This document shows positions 1 to 8,533 of a stretch of DNA of 64,000 nt, piece after piece; positions within the stretch are counted from its first letter, which is position 1; every line of letters starts with the position of its first letter. A model generated the notes under the pieces. It saw only the letters and a program-made list of their open reading frames with translations. It did not search any database and was not told where the DNA came from. The translations under genes and the position numbers were made by a program. The stretch is from JAOPZW01 sp963789015 (GTDB taxonomy: Bacteria; Actinomycetota; Thermoleophilia; Solirubrobacterales; Solirubrobacteraceae), in contig CAWBIU010000003.1 of the NCBI GenBank assembly GCA_963789015.1, positions 634,922 to 698,921 of the forward strand. Reading direction: 5' to 3'.

Positions 1-8
1 TCCTCTCA

Positions 9-82
9 CGGGGCGTGGCGCAGCCTGGTAGCGCGCCTGCTTTGGGAGCAGGAGGTCCCGGGTTCAAATCCCGGCGCCCCGA
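9..82 (+). tRNA. tRNA-Pro (anticodon TGG)
   Basis: Complete cloverleaf. The 7-bp acceptor stem pairs CGGGGCG (9-15) with CGCCCCG (75-81), and A82 is the discriminator. The anticodon stem CCTGC/GCAGG encloses a loop with TGG, and the T-arm carries GGTTCAAATCC. No CCA is encoded. An antisense reading frame across it is a translation artefact of the tRNA. Confidence 0.97.
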
Positions 83-421
83 TGGCTGAATGGCCCGCAC
101 CCGAGTGGGTTTCTGTCGGCCCTTGGCTCGGGCCGCCTGCGCCGTTTCGGTATCCAAAGCGTTCGGGTGCCAGCTGGCAGGCCCCCGTCCGGGGGCACCG
201 CCACGCTGCCCGGGGCCATGGACCCAGCGGAGCACGTCCGCCACACCCTCGCCGAGCAACGCCGGCAGGGCGCAACGTTCGCCGCCGCGTGGGCGGCCGC
301 GATGGCCAGCGCGCCGCGGCTCGGGGCGGCACTTCGGAGTACCGACGCACCGAGGATCAGCGGTGGGCCGAGGCGCTGGCGTGGGCCCGTCCGGCGTTCA
401 GGCGCGCCTACATGCCGAGCC
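83..421. other. Gene-poor spacer with a possible broken small gene
   Basis: No convincing intact gene. From an ATG at 218, about 35 codons on the + strand look protein-like (MDPAEHVRHTLAEQ..., with an AAWAAAM stretch). A second protein-like stretch (RTEDQRWAEALAWARPAFRR) then continues in another + frame up to about 410. Together they may be one small gene of about 65 residues broken by a frameshift, but I recognise no family. Confidence 0.3.
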
Positions 422-1696
422 TCATGATGCGATCGCCTCCGGGTGGCGGTCGGGCAGGCGGGACGCGTGCGCGGCGGGGAGGTCGAAGACCACCCACAGC
501 CCCGAGGCAGCGGTGAGCGCCGCGACGAGTGTGATCGCCCCGGCGAAGCCGACGGCGTCGGCGACGAGCCCGGCGACCAGTCCGCCCGCCACGTAGCCCA
601 TGTCGCGCCAGAAGCGGTAGACGCCCACGACTGGGGCCCGCGCGACGGGCGAGACGGCGTCGGAGATTGCGGCGATCAGCGTTGGGTACACGAGCGCGGT
701 GCCGACGCCGAGCAGCACGGCGGCGGCCGCCGCGATGCCGACACTGGCGTTGGAAGCGGCCAGCGCCCCGAGCGCGGCGGCTTGCGCGAGCATGCCGGCG
801 ACGATCGGCAGCTTCCGCCCGACGCGGTCGGACCAATGCCCGGTCCAAATCTGCCCGATGCCCCATACCCCGGGGTACAGGGCGGCGACAAGCCCGATCT
901 GTCCGACACTCGCGCCGTGGGCGGCGAGAAACAGCGGGATCAGACCCCAGGCCAGCGCATCGTTGAGGTTGTTGACCAGCCCGGCCTGCGAGCAGGCGCG
1001 CAGTGCCGGTTGGCGCCAGCTCGCGTCGGGAAAGGCCGTACGGAGCGTCGGCGGTCGTTCGCCGGCGTCGTGCGTTGTGGACTGCTCGAGCGCGACATGA
1101 CCCGCGGTGTCGTGGACGGCGATGACGCTGAGCGCGAGCGCGACGAGGGCGATGACGGCCGCGGCGATGACCAAAACGTCTCGGGCAGCGTAATCCGAGG
1201 CGAGCCACCCTGACAGCGCGGCTGCGAGCGCGACGCCGCCGTACCCGGCGGCCTCGTTGAGGCCAAGCGCAAGCCCGCGGCGCTGCGGACCGACGAGGTC
1301 GATTTTCATGACCACGGTCATGGACCACGTGAGCCCCTGGTTGATGCCAAGCAGCACGTTGGCGGCAACGACCCATCCCCAGCTCGGGGCGAGCGCGATC
1401 AGCAGCGGGACGGGTAGCGCGATCGCCCAGCCGGCGATCAGCAGTCGGCGTCGGCCGGCGCGGGTGGCCAGCGAGCCGGCCGCGAGGTTGGTGAGGGCCT
1501 TCGCCAGCCCGAACGCGACGATGAACGAGAGCACCGCCGCTTTGGAGGCCAGCCCGAAGTCCTCGCGTCCGATCAGTGGCAACGTCGAGCGTTCCAGGCC
1601 GACCATCGCGCCGACAAACGCGTTGACGCAGACCAGCAGCGAGAACTGCGCGAGGTTCTCGCGCAGCCCGAGCTCGACGCCGCGCGGCTCCGTCAC
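422..1696 (-). CDS. MFS transporter
   Basis: 424-residue hydrophobic protein with about 12 predicted membrane segments in two halves joined by a polar loop near residues 205-230. MFS signature traces include SLATRAGRRRLL after TM2 and HWSDRVGRKLP in the equivalent loop of the second half. The GTG start at 1696 overlaps the stop of the upstream metallo-hydrolase gene by 4 nt (GTGA), so the two are translationally coupled. Substrate unknown. The neighbours (ETHE1/CstB-like hydrolase, rhodanese) suggest a sulfur-containing anion or a persulfide-related product, which is inference from context only. Confidence 0.9.
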   Translation of the reverse strand: MTEPRGVELGLRENLAQFSLLVCVNAFVGAMVGLERSTLPLIGREDFGLASKAAVLSFIVAFGLAKALTNLAAGSLATRAGRRRLLIAGWAIALPVPLLIALAPSWGWVVAANVLLGINQGLTWSMTVVMKIDLVGPQRRGLALGLNEAAGYGGVALAAALSGWLASDYAARDVLVIAAAVIALVALALSVIAVHDTAGHVALEQSTTHDAGERPPTLRTAFPDASWRQPALRACSQAGLVNNLNDALAWGLIPLFLAAHGASVGQIGLVAALYPGVWGIGQIWTGHWSDRVGRKLPIVAGMLAQAAALGALAASNASVGIAAAAAVLLGVGTALVYPTLIAAISDAVSPVARAPVVGVYRFWRDMGYVAGGLVAGLVADAVGFAGAITLVAALTAASGLWVVFDLPAAHASRLPDRHPEAIAS

Positions 1697-2457
1697 GGAA
1701 CGTTCGCGAGCGGGCGGCCGGCGCGGTTGGCGGCCACAATGCTCGCCTGCTGCTCCGGCGCGGGAGGGATGTCCTCGAGCAGTGCCCGCACGAACGCGTC
1801 CTCGGAGTCGAACTGGAGCGCGCGGTTATGTCGCCGCTCGAACCCGACGGTCGACGCCGGATTGGCCGACAGTCCGCGCCCGCAGACCGACCCCGAGTAG
1901 TGCGCCGGATACAGCAGGAGATCGTCGGGCAGGGCGAGCAGCCGCTCGGTCAGCGAGCGATACAAGGTGCGCGCCATGTCCTCGATGCTCTGCTCGCCGC
2001 TGGCGTGGAGGTCCGGGCGCCCGGCGTCTCCCACCAGTAGTGCATCGCCGGTCAGCACGAACCACGGCTCATCACCGCGGGTCCGGTCGGTGACCACGTA
2101 GGCGTGGTGTGCGCGCGCGTGCCCGGGCGTCGCGATGGCCCGCACCTTGGTGTTGCCGAGCTTCACGACCTCGCCGTCGGCCAGGGCACGGTGGTCGAAC
2201 TCAACGCCCGCGCCCTCCGGCAGGTACGCGGTCGCGCCAGTGCGGCGGGCGAGCTCCGGCAACCCGGAGACATGGTCGGCCTGCACGTGCGTCTCAAAGA
2301 GGGCGACGATGGGCAAGCCCAGGGCCTCGGCGAGCGCCAAGTAATTGTCGACGAAGTCGATGTGCGCGTCGACGACGGCCAACTGCCTGAGCGACTTGCA
2401 GCCGAACAAGTAGGAGGCGCAGGCGGTGTCGTCGTTGAGCAGCTGGCGGAAGTACAT
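1693..2457 (-). CDS. Metallo-beta-lactamase-fold hydrolase, ETHE1/CstB (persulfide dioxygenase)-like
   Basis: 254 residues from ATG 2457; an upstream in-frame ATG (2598) would add 47 low-complexity residues and overlap the divergent gene. The metal motif reads THVQADH (residues 56-62), so the usual second His of HxHxDH is Gln, as in some bacterial relatives. Other fold landmarks are TPGH, LTGDALLVGDAGRPD and YPAHYSG. GRPD and the overall order match the persulfide dioxygenase/CstB-type clade rather than true beta-lactamases or glyoxalase II. Expected role: mononuclear-iron oxidation of glutathione or low-molecular-weight persulfide. Co-transcribed with the MFS gene, and close to a rhodanese and a LysR regulator. 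Exact substrate not proven. Confidence 0.85.
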   Translation of the reverse strand: MYFRQLLNDDTACASYLFGCKSLRQLAVVDAHIDFVDNYLALAEALGLPIVALFETHVQADHVSGLPELARRTGATAYLPEGAGVEFDHRALADGEVVKLGNTKVRAIATPGHARAHHAYVVTDRTRGDEPWFVLTGDALLVGDAGRPDLHASGEQSIEDMARTLYRSLTERLLALPDDLLLYPAHYSGSVCGRGLSANPASTVGFERRHNRALQFDSEDAFVRALLEDIPPAPEQQASIVAANRAGRPLANVP

Positions 2458-2529
2458 ACCTCGGCACGCTAGGCAGCGACGGCCCATGCTCCAAGGGCAG
2501 ATGAGCGATGCGTGGCTTTCCGCTGGAGA

Positions 2530-3231
2530 ATGGCTCGTGCCAGGTCGGACGTCTACGCTCAGTCCCGCATGGACGTCGCGGGGTTCGTCGACGCGCACAT
2601 TCCGGCGCCGCCCGCCCGGGTGCTGGAGGTGGGCTGCGGCCGCGGTGAGCTGGCACTGAGCCTCTCACGCCGCGGCTACGACGTCGTCGCGATCGACCCC
2701 GACGCTCCTGAGGGTGAGATCTTCCGTGCCGTCACGCTCGAGGAGTTCACGGACCCACACTTCTTCGACGCGGTCGTGGCCAATCGCGCTCTGCATCACG
2801 TCGCCGACCTGGGGCGCTCTCTCGACAAGGTCCGCTGCCTGCTGAGCGCCCGCGGCAGCGTGCTCGTGCGTGAGCATGCGTGGGAGCGCTTCGACCGGCC
2901 CACCGCTGGCTGGTGCGTGGCCAAGCGGGCGGCGAGGTACGCCGCGCCGCCGCAGTCCATCGAAGCGTGCCTGACGCACTGGCGGCACGACCACGCCGGC
3001 CTGCACACATACGAGGCGCTCCGCTTCGAGCTCGACCAGCGGTTCACCGAGCGGTTCTTCGCATGGACGCCGTACCTGCACGGCGAACTGGGAGCCGACA
3101 CCGAGCGCGAGGAGCAGGCGCTCATCGACCGGGGCGTGATCCGGGCGACTGGCTTCCTCTACGTCGGCGAACGCCCGACTGAGCCGACATCAGGCCGTGG
3201 GGTCGACCGTGCAACCGGCGACGCTTGCTGA
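2530..3231 (+). CDS. Class I SAM-dependent methyltransferase
   Basis: About 233 residues from ATG 2530, which has GGAGA just upstream; ATG 2512 or 2569 are alternatives. Motif I is VLEVGCGRGELAL, followed by a beta-2 acidic end (VVAIDPD) and a motif II region (FDAVVANRALHHVADL), all typical of the small-molecule Methyltransf_11 type. Substrate unknown. Divergent from the metallo-hydrolase gene with a 72-bp gap. Its 3' end overlaps the convergent LysR gene by about 40 bp, so the last residues may be unconserved. Confidence 0.8.
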   Translation: MARARSDVYAQSRMDVAGFVDAHIPAPPARVLEVGCGRGELALSLSRRGYDVVAIDPDAPEGEIFRAVTLEEFTDPHFFDAVVANRALHHVADLGRSLDKVRCLLSARGSVLVREHAWERFDRPTAGWCVAKRAARYAAPPQSIEACLTHWRHDHAGLHTYEALRFELDQRFTERFFAWTPYLHGELGADTEREEQALIDRGVIRATGFLYVGERPTEPTSGRGVDRATGDAC

Positions 3232-4143
3232 GCAGCACGAGCACAGGGTCTGAATGAACGCCCGCTCCGACGGCGTTGGCTCGCGGCCATCGGCGCGCAG
3301 CAGGTACACGCAGCGGCGCATCGTCTCGGCGCTGTCAAGCCGGAAGCGCACGAGCTCGCCGCGGCGCACCTCGTCGGCGACCACGAGCTCGGAGACGAAG
3401 CCGATGCCCAGTCCGGCGGCGACCGAGCGCTTGATCGCCTCGTTGGAGTCGAGCTCCCAGCGCTTGGCGGGGCGGTACCCGGCGCGGGCGAGGAACCGCT
3501 CGGAGACCGCGCGGGTGCTAGAGCCGTGCTCGCGCACGAGCAGCGTCTGGGCGACGAGCTGGCTGACCGTTGCGCGGCTGCGGTGCAGCTTGAGCTTGCC
3601 GGGTGCCGCGATGCCGACGATCTCGTCGTCGAGGAACGGCTCGGCGATGAGTCCGTCCGGCAGATCGAGCTCGCCGGCGAGCCCTAGCTGCACCTCGCGC
3701 CGTGCGACGCGCTGGGCGACCCACGCGCTCGAGCCGATGACGACGTCGACGTCGACGCGCGGGTGACGGTCGGCGAAGCACTGCAGGATGGAGGGCAGGA
3801 CATAGCTGCCGGGCGTGGTCGAGGCGGCCAACGCGAGCGTGCCACGCTCCGCCTCACGCAGCGCCCGCAGCTCTTCCTGCATCCCTTCGAGCGTGTCGAG
3901 CACGCGGAGCGCGTGCGCGGCCACGACCTCGCCGGCTTCGGTCAGCCGGCTGGCACGGCCGTGGCGCTCGATGAGCTTGTCACCGACCGCTGCCTCCAGG
4001 GTCTGAAGATGCTTGGTCGCCGAGGGCTGGCCCATGCGGCACAGGTCGGCCGCCGCGGAGATCGAGCCCTGGCGCTTGACCTCGACCAGCAACCGGAGGC
4101 GTCCCGGGTCAAGGGCATCAACTATGCCGTCGGAGAAAGGCAT
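3190..4143 (-). CDS. LysR-family transcriptional regulator
   Basis: 317 residues. The N-terminal winged HTH (about residues 14-73) contains GSISAAADLCRMGQPSATKH and the following wing. It is joined by a linker helix to a type-2 periplasmic-binding-like effector domain (about 95-300). The C-terminus carries a CSCC cluster (LCSCCSASVAGC), which is unusual for the family and could be redox- or thiol-reactive. Divergent from the rhodanese gene (71-bp gap), the usual arrangement for a LysR regulator and its target, so it probably controls the rhodanese gene and perhaps the metallo-hydrolase/MFS pair. The effector is unknown. Confidence 0.9.
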   Translation of the reverse strand: MPFSDGIVDALDPGRLRLLVEVKRQGSISAAADLCRMGQPSATKHLQTLEAAVGDKLIERHGRASRLTEAGEVVAAHALRVLDTLEGMQEELRALREAERGTLALAASTTPGSYVLPSILQCFADRHPRVDVDVVIGSSAWVAQRVARREVQLGLAGELDLPDGLIAEPFLDDEIVGIAAPGKLKLHRSRATVSQLVAQTLLVREHGSSTRAVSERFLARAGYRPAKRWELDSNEAIKRSVAAGLGIGFVSELVVADEVRRGELVRFRLDSAETMRRCVYLLRADGREPTPSERAFIQTLCSCCSASVAGCTVDPTA

Positions 4144-4214
4144 CTATGCGACGGCTCCAGTAGCAGCATACGCCGCCCGCCCCTAGAGTCGCCCCGGAAG
4201 GATCACCGAGAGCC

Positions 4215-4622
4215 GTGGGTCAGCCAGCCGCCACGCCGCCCGAGCGCAAGACCATCGAGGAGCTACTCGACGAGGCGCGGCGTGGCCTCGACCGGCTCGA
4301 AGCGCACCAGGCGCACGCCGCCATGGGGGCGGGAGCGCTGCTGATCGACATCCGCTCAGACGCGCAGCGCAGCGCCGACGGTGTCGTTCCCGGCGCGCTC
4401 GTCGTGCAACGCAACGTCCTCGAATGGCGATGCGACCCGACATCCGCGACGCACGACCCGCGCATCGATCCGACCCGTGCTCTCATCGTGATGTGCGACG
4501 AGGGGTACCAGTCCAGTCTGGCCGCCGCGACGCTGCGCCGGCTTGGGCTCGACGGGGCCACCGATCTGATCGGCGGATTTCAGGCCTGGCGCGAGGCTGG
4601 ATTGCCCGTCCGGCGGGTTTGA
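4215..4622 (+). CDS. Rhodanese-like sulfurtransferase domain protein
   Basis: 135 residues from GTG 4215. The single rhodanese domain has LLIDIRSDAQR near residue 42 and the active-site loop CDEGYQSS with catalytic Cys94. The loop matches single-domain rhodaneses that carry persulfide sulfur. The C-terminal GGFQAWREAGLPV is the standard end of the fold. A helical N-terminal extension of about 35 residues precedes the domain. Divergent from the LysR gene. With the ETHE1/CstB-like hydrolase nearby it fits a persulfide-handling set. Its stop overlaps the -35 of the next promoter. Confidence 0.9.
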   Translation: MGQPAATPPERKTIEELLDEARRGLDRLEAHQAHAAMGAGALLIDIRSDAQRSADGVVPGALVVQRNVLEWRCDPTSATHDPRIDPTRALIVMCDEGYQSSLAAATLRRLGLDGATDLIGGFQAWREAGLPVRRV

Positions 4623-4668
4623 CGAACCAGACAGGTAAGTGTACGCTTACCGTGAGTGTTTGCTTACC
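4619..4668 (+). promoter_or_regulatory. Promoter and tandem operator of the ArsR/SdpR-type gene
   Basis: TTGACG (4619-4624), a 17-bp spacer and TACGCT (4642-4647) form a good -35/-10 pair. The -10 is followed by 8 nt and then the GTG at 4656, so the transcript is predicted to start at or next to the start codon. GGTAAGTGTACGCTTACC (4634-4651) is an 18-bp palindrome with one mismatched pair. A directly adjacent 17-bp repeat (4652-4668) matches 14 of 17 bases of it. The repeats cover the -10 and the start codon, consistent with autorepression. Confidence 0.65.
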
Positions 4669-4973
4669 GGGCTGAAGGGTTCGCGGCTCTCGGCGACCCG
4701 ACGCGGCGGGACATTTTCGCCCGCATCACCGAGCACCCTCGCGCGGTTGGCGAGCTCGCCAGCGAGCTCCCCGTCAGTCGCCCGGCGGTCTCCCAGCACC
4801 TACGGGTTCTCAAAGACGCGGGACTCGTGATCGACCGCTCGGAGGGCAGCCGGCGCATCTACCAGGCCGACCCCGACGGGCTCGCCGCGCTCCGCGCTCA
4901 GCTCGACACCTTCTGGCACCAAGCGCTGGCGACCTACGAACAGATCGTCGAACACAACAACGAGGAGGCATGA
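4656..4973 (+). CDS. ArsR/SdpR-family winged-helix repressor
   Basis: 105 residues from GTG 4656. Classic ArsR/SdpR layout: AALGDPTRRDIFARI, then the recognition helix LPVSRPAVSQHLRVLKDAGLV and the wing EGSRRIYQ. No metal-binding Cys pair is present, so it belongs to the metal-independent SdpR type that is normally paired with an AHSA1/SRPBCC gene, as here (ATGA overlap with the next gene). No Shine-Dalgarno sequence is visible, in agreement with a leaderless message. It probably represses its own operon through the tandem repeats that overlap its start. Confidence 0.88.
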   Translation: MFAYRAEGFAALGDPTRRDIFARITEHPRAVGELASELPVSRPAVSQHLRVLKDAGLVIDRSEGSRRIYQADPDGLAALRAQLDTFWHQALATYEQIVEHNNEEA

Positions 4974-5446
4974 TGGCCACCCCAGCCCAGGCGACGTCAG
5001 TACGCAACGAGGTCGTCGTCAACGCCCCCGTCGACAGGGCGTTCGCGGTGTTCACCGAGCAGATGGACCGCATCAAGCCGCGCGAGCACAACATGCTCGG
5101 CGTCGACATCGAGGAGACCGTGTTCGAGCCACGCGTCGGAGGCCGCATCTACGACCGCGGCACCGACGGGAGCGAGTGCGAGTGGGCAACCGTGCTGGCC
5201 TACGAGCCGCCCCATCGCGTGGTCTTCAGCTGGAACATCTCGCCCCACTGGCAGGTCGAGCACGACCCGGACAAGCGCAGCGAGGTCGAGGTGCGGTTCA
5301 TCGCCGACGACGAGCAGCGTACGCGCGTCGAGCTGGAGCACCGTCATCTCGACCGTCACGGCGATGGCTGGGAAGGCGCGCGCGATGGCGTCGCCGCCCC
5401 GGACGGCTGGGGGCTGTACCTCGGCCGCTACGCCGATCTCGTGTGA
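4970..5446 (+). CDS. SRPBCC/AHSA1-family protein
   Basis: 158 residues. START-like/AHSA1 fold landmarks: VRNEVVVNAPVDRAFAVFT at the start, EPRVGGRIYDRG in the middle, then VLAYEPPHRVVFSWN and LEHRHLDRHG towards the C-terminus. The ligand is unknown; these proteins bind hydrophobic ligands or act as small chaperone-like partners. Overlaps the ArsR gene by 4 nt (ATGA), the standard ArsR-AHSA1 operon of actinobacteria. Confidence 0.87.
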   Translation: MMATPAQATSVRNEVVVNAPVDRAFAVFTEQMDRIKPREHNMLGVDIEETVFEPRVGGRIYDRGTDGSECEWATVLAYEPPHRVVFSWNISPHWQVEHDPDKRSEVEVRFIADDEQRTRVELEHRHLDRHGDGWEGARDGVAAPDGWGLYLGRYADLV

Positions 5447-5842
5447 GCCGCAGCCGAGGGCGCCGTGGACAGCGCGGCGCCCTCCGCAGACTCCACGACG
5501 CGGCGACCTCTGGCACTACCTAAATCATTGGACGCGATCCTCGTACTCGTCATCGGAGCTGCAACATCGGTCTGTTGCTTGAGGATGAGCTGCCGCTCGG
5601 ACCCGTGCTCGCCTGCGCCGCGCTGATGGGCGCGCGGGGCCGCCTGAGGTTGCCGCAGCCCCTAGCGATGTGGGCGCGAGCTCCCGCTGCGCGTGACTGC
5701 TCCTTTGCATGTGGATAGGAGCAGAGGCGGCGCGCACCGGTTGGCTACTCCTGCCAGGCGAAAGCGATCGCGCGGGGGCGGCGAGCCGGGCGTCACGGCG
5801 CGGCTCATGGCCAGCAGAAGCGTCAAGTCGGGCGACGGAGGG
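5447..5842. other. Intergenic region without recognisable gene
   Basis: About 400 bp between the AHSA1 gene and the kinase. Short open stretches exist on both strands, but none has a start/SD combination or a recognisable domain. A short hydrophobic stretch (ILVLVIGAATS) near 5535-5570 is not continued. The last bases before 5843 supply a purine-rich GGAGGG immediately ahead of the kinase ATG. Confidence 0.6.
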
Positions 5843-8533
5843 ATGAAGGTTGAGACATCATCCGTTTGGGGTGACGCCGGCGACCGCTGGCCGAGCGAGG
5901 ATGCGGCCTCGGAGTCGATCTGGGTGGCGACTGCATCAGTTTCACGACTCGATCGGCGTCGGCGCGCCGCGCGCCGCGAGCTTGTGTTGGTCGCGGTCGG
6001 CGTGGCGGGGATCGTTGCGACGGCGCTGACGGCGTGGGCGGTCGCCAATAGCCCGATCCTCGTTGACCCGAAGTCGGTTTCGATCTGGCGAGCCCTGGTC
6101 GTCGCGTCATATGTGGCGGTGGGGCTGTATACGTGGTGGCGTCGACCTGACGGCAGGTTCGGCCCGCTACTTGTGGGGAACGGATTCCTGTATGCCGCGA
6201 CGTCGTTCAATGCGTCGGGAGCGTCGCCGGCGTACACGCTGGGCATGGTGCTGTGGGCCGTGTATGTCGTGTACACGGCTTATCTGTTGCTGTCCTATCC
6301 GGGGGGTCGTCTCGAGTCGAGGCTGGAGCGCGCGTTCATCCGTGCCTATGCGCTGAGCACCGCTGTGTTGTGGAGCCTGGTCCTGGCCCTATCGCCAACG
6401 TTTCCCGGGGCCGGCTCGTTCAACGACTGCGGGACCCGCTGTCCTCCCAATGCCCTGGTCGGCGGCGATGCTGTGATCGGGACGGCGCTGAACACGGCGG
6501 CGAGCATCGTGTTCACGATCGCGCTGATCGGCCTCACGATGCTGCTATTCGACAAGGCGCGTGCGCCGGCGCCCGGGTTGCGCCGCGCGCTTACCCCGGT
6601 GACCGCCGTCTTTACCGCTACCGTCGCCTGGTTTGTGATCTCCCTGTACGTTCTGCCCGCTTATCCGGAGACGGCGTCGGTGGTGACGATCGTCAATGGT
6701 GTGCTGGGACTGGCGATTCCGATGGCAATTTTCCTCGGCCTGGTCTGGGGGGACCTGTATGCGGCGAGGAGCGTTGGCCGGATTGTGTTGGGCGCCGGCG
6801 GGAAGGTGCTCACTCCAGTGGCGGTGGAGGCGCTGATCGCCGACGCGATCGGCGATCCGACTCTGACTCTCGGGCTCTGGGCGCCCGAGCGCAACGGCTA
6901 TGTCGGCACCGGCGGCGCCCCGCTGGAGCTTCCGCGTGACTCGCTGGCGCGCGGCGTGACCGAGATTACCCGCGACGACCGGCCGACCGCCGTCCTGATC
7001 CACGATCCCGCGCTCGATACCGGCTCCGGCCTGGTCGAGGGTCTGGCCGCCACCTCGCTGATGCTGCTCGAGAACATGCGCCTGGTCGATGAGCTTCGGA
7101 CGTCGCGAAAGCGGATAGCGGAGACCGCCGATCGCGAGCGCCGTCACCTCGAGCGCGATCTTCACGACGGCGCCCAACAGCGGCTGATGGCGGTCCAGGT
7201 CAACCTGCGGATGCTCGAGGACAGCACCGACGATGAAGGGATCGCCGGCCGGCTGGAGGCGATCGGCAACGACGCCGAAGCGGCGATCGAGGAGCTGCGC
7301 AGCCTGGCGCACGGGATCTATCCGCCGGTGCTGCGCGACTACGGCCTGGCCGACGCTCTGCCCTCGCTCGCGATCAGGGCACCGATCGCGATTTCTGTCA
7401 CCGATGAGGGCATCGGACGCTGCTCGCCGCCGGTCGAGGCGACGATCTATTTCTGCTCGGCGGAGGCGATCCAGAACGCGGTCAAGCACGCGGGCAGCAA
7501 CGTACGCGTTGGCGTGACCGTCGGTCGTGACCGGGATCGAGTCCATTTCGCGATCAGTGATGATGGGGTGGGAATCGACCATTCGGAGCGGGGCGACGGC
7601 GACGGTCTAATCGGGATGCGCGACCGCGTCGGCGCGGTCGGGGGTGAGCTCGAGATCGTCTCCTTGCCGGGCCGGGGCACGACCGTGCGCGGGACAATCC
7701 CGGAGGCCGTCACTGCGCGCGCGGACGACGCCCTGCCTCCCAGGGACCCGAGAAGCCCGCCGCTCACGAGCAGGCAACGGCCGCAAAGCGCCGACCACCC
7801 CCACAGCACCGACGCCCCCTGCTGTTCAGCACTGAAGGACAAGACCTACTACGCCAAGCGGCGCTCATGTCTCTCCATCGGCCTCGACCGCGCGGCCGAC
7901 CCGCGCCCCGCTGCCGCGTTGAGGCACAAGCGCTACCGACGGACCGGCCGCGTCGCACTAGCGCTGTGGACGAATACGAGCAGTCGGCCCGCGCCGCCGC
8001 GTTGCATGGAGCGTGTCGCGCAATGGCCCCCTCGGAGCTGGTGCGGCGCGAATCGTCGACGGACGCCAGCGAGCGCCGCCGTGTGGCGCAGTTGTCCGCG
8101 GGCGGCGGCCGGTCATCTGGCGCGGGCGCGGGTCGGTCCGGTCAGGACGCAGAGCAGCGGGCCGACGCGCAGCTCGACGCGGACGGTCAGCCAGTGCTGG
8201 CGTTGCTCCCAGGCCCAGTCGCCCCTGCCTACCTCGCGGCGACGGCCGCGGGCTAACCGGCCAGCTGATCGCGCTCATCGCGGCTGGCGGCCTTTCCGTC
8301 GCCAGCGCCGCCGCGACCCTCCCATGGTTGGCCGCGGTCACCTGCGCCGTCGTGGCAGCGTCTCTCGCCTACGCGATCGCCGGGCGAAGGTTGATGCACG
8401 TCGAGAGGGCTCGCCGACGATCGCAGGAGGTTGGTCCACTCAGAGTCGAGCAACGGCGCTGCGCGCTCGAGCGCGACTACACGTTCGTCGTCGCTTAGGC
8501 GGGATCGGCGCCGCTTCCTCGGACAGCAGGTAG
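5843..8533 (+). CDS. Sensor histidine kinase (HisKA_3/NarL-LiaS type) with anomalous C-terminal extension
   Basis: From ATG 5843 (GGAGGG directly before it) the frame runs 896 codons. An upstream in-frame ATG (5693) adds only low-complexity sequence. Residues 45-300 hold about seven membrane segments. A GAF-like linker follows, then the HisKA_3 box ERRHLERDLHDGAQQRL with phospho-acceptor His441 and an HATPase domain (N-box EAIQNAVKHAG, G1 DDGVGID, G2 GLIGMRDRVGAVGG). The kinase fold ends near residue 625 (nt 7715). The remaining 270 residues are Arg/Pro/Ala-rich, lack any domain and look like translated non-coding DNA. No LuxR-type response regulator lies next to it, so it is an orphan here. 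Confidence 0.8.
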   Translation: MKVETSSVWGDAGDRWPSEDAASESIWVATASVSRLDRRRRAARRELVLVAVGVAGIVATALTAWAVANSPILVDPKSVSIWRALVVASYVAVGLYTWWRRPDGRFGPLLVGNGFLYAATSFNASGASPAYTLGMVLWAVYVVYTAYLLLSYPGGRLESRLERAFIRAYALSTAVLWSLVLALSPTFPGAGSFNDCGTRCPPNALVGGDAVIGTALNTAASIVFTIALIGLTMLLFDKARAPAPGLRRALTPVTAVFTATVAWFVISLYVLPAYPETASVVTIVNGVLGLAIPMAIFLGLVWGDLYAARSVGRIVLGAGGKVLTPVAVEALIADAIGDPTLTLGLWAPERNGYVGTGGAPLELPRDSLARGVTEITRDDRPTAVLIHDPALDTGSGLVEGLAATSLMLLENMRLVDELRTSRKRIAETADRERRHLERDLHDGAQQRLMAVQVNLRMLEDSTDDEGIAGRLEAIGNDAEAAIEELRSLAHGIYPPVLRDYGLADALPSLAIRAPIAISVTDEGIGRCSPPVEATIYFCSAEAIQNAVKHAGSNVRVGVTVGRDRDRVHFAISDDGVGIDHSERGDGDGLIGMRDRVGAVGGELEIVSLPGRGTTVRGTIPEAVTARADDALPPRDPRSPPLTSRQRPQSADHPHSTDAPCCSALKDKTYYAKRRSCLSIGLDRAADPRPAAALRHKRYRRTGRVALALWTNTSSRPAPPRCMERVAQWPPRSWCGANRRRTPASAAVWRSCPRAAAGHLARARVGPVRTQSSGPTRSSTRTVSQCWRCSQAQSPLPTSRRRPRANRPADRAHRGWRPFRRQRRRDPPMVGRGHLRRRGSVSRLRDRRAKVDARREGSPTIAGGWSTQSRATALRARARLHVRRRLGGIGAASSDSR

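Noticed and set aside
6..350. Minus-strand ORF ending in a GAPGFEPGTSCSQSRR-like tail
   Set aside because: It is the reverse reading of tRNA-Pro, a well-known translation artefact; the rest lacks any start signal or domain.
7867..8498. Short plus-strand ORFs after the kinase, one with two hydrophobic stretches
   Set aside because: No SD, no conserved motif, biased composition. Kept only as a possible relic in the note on the kinase extension.
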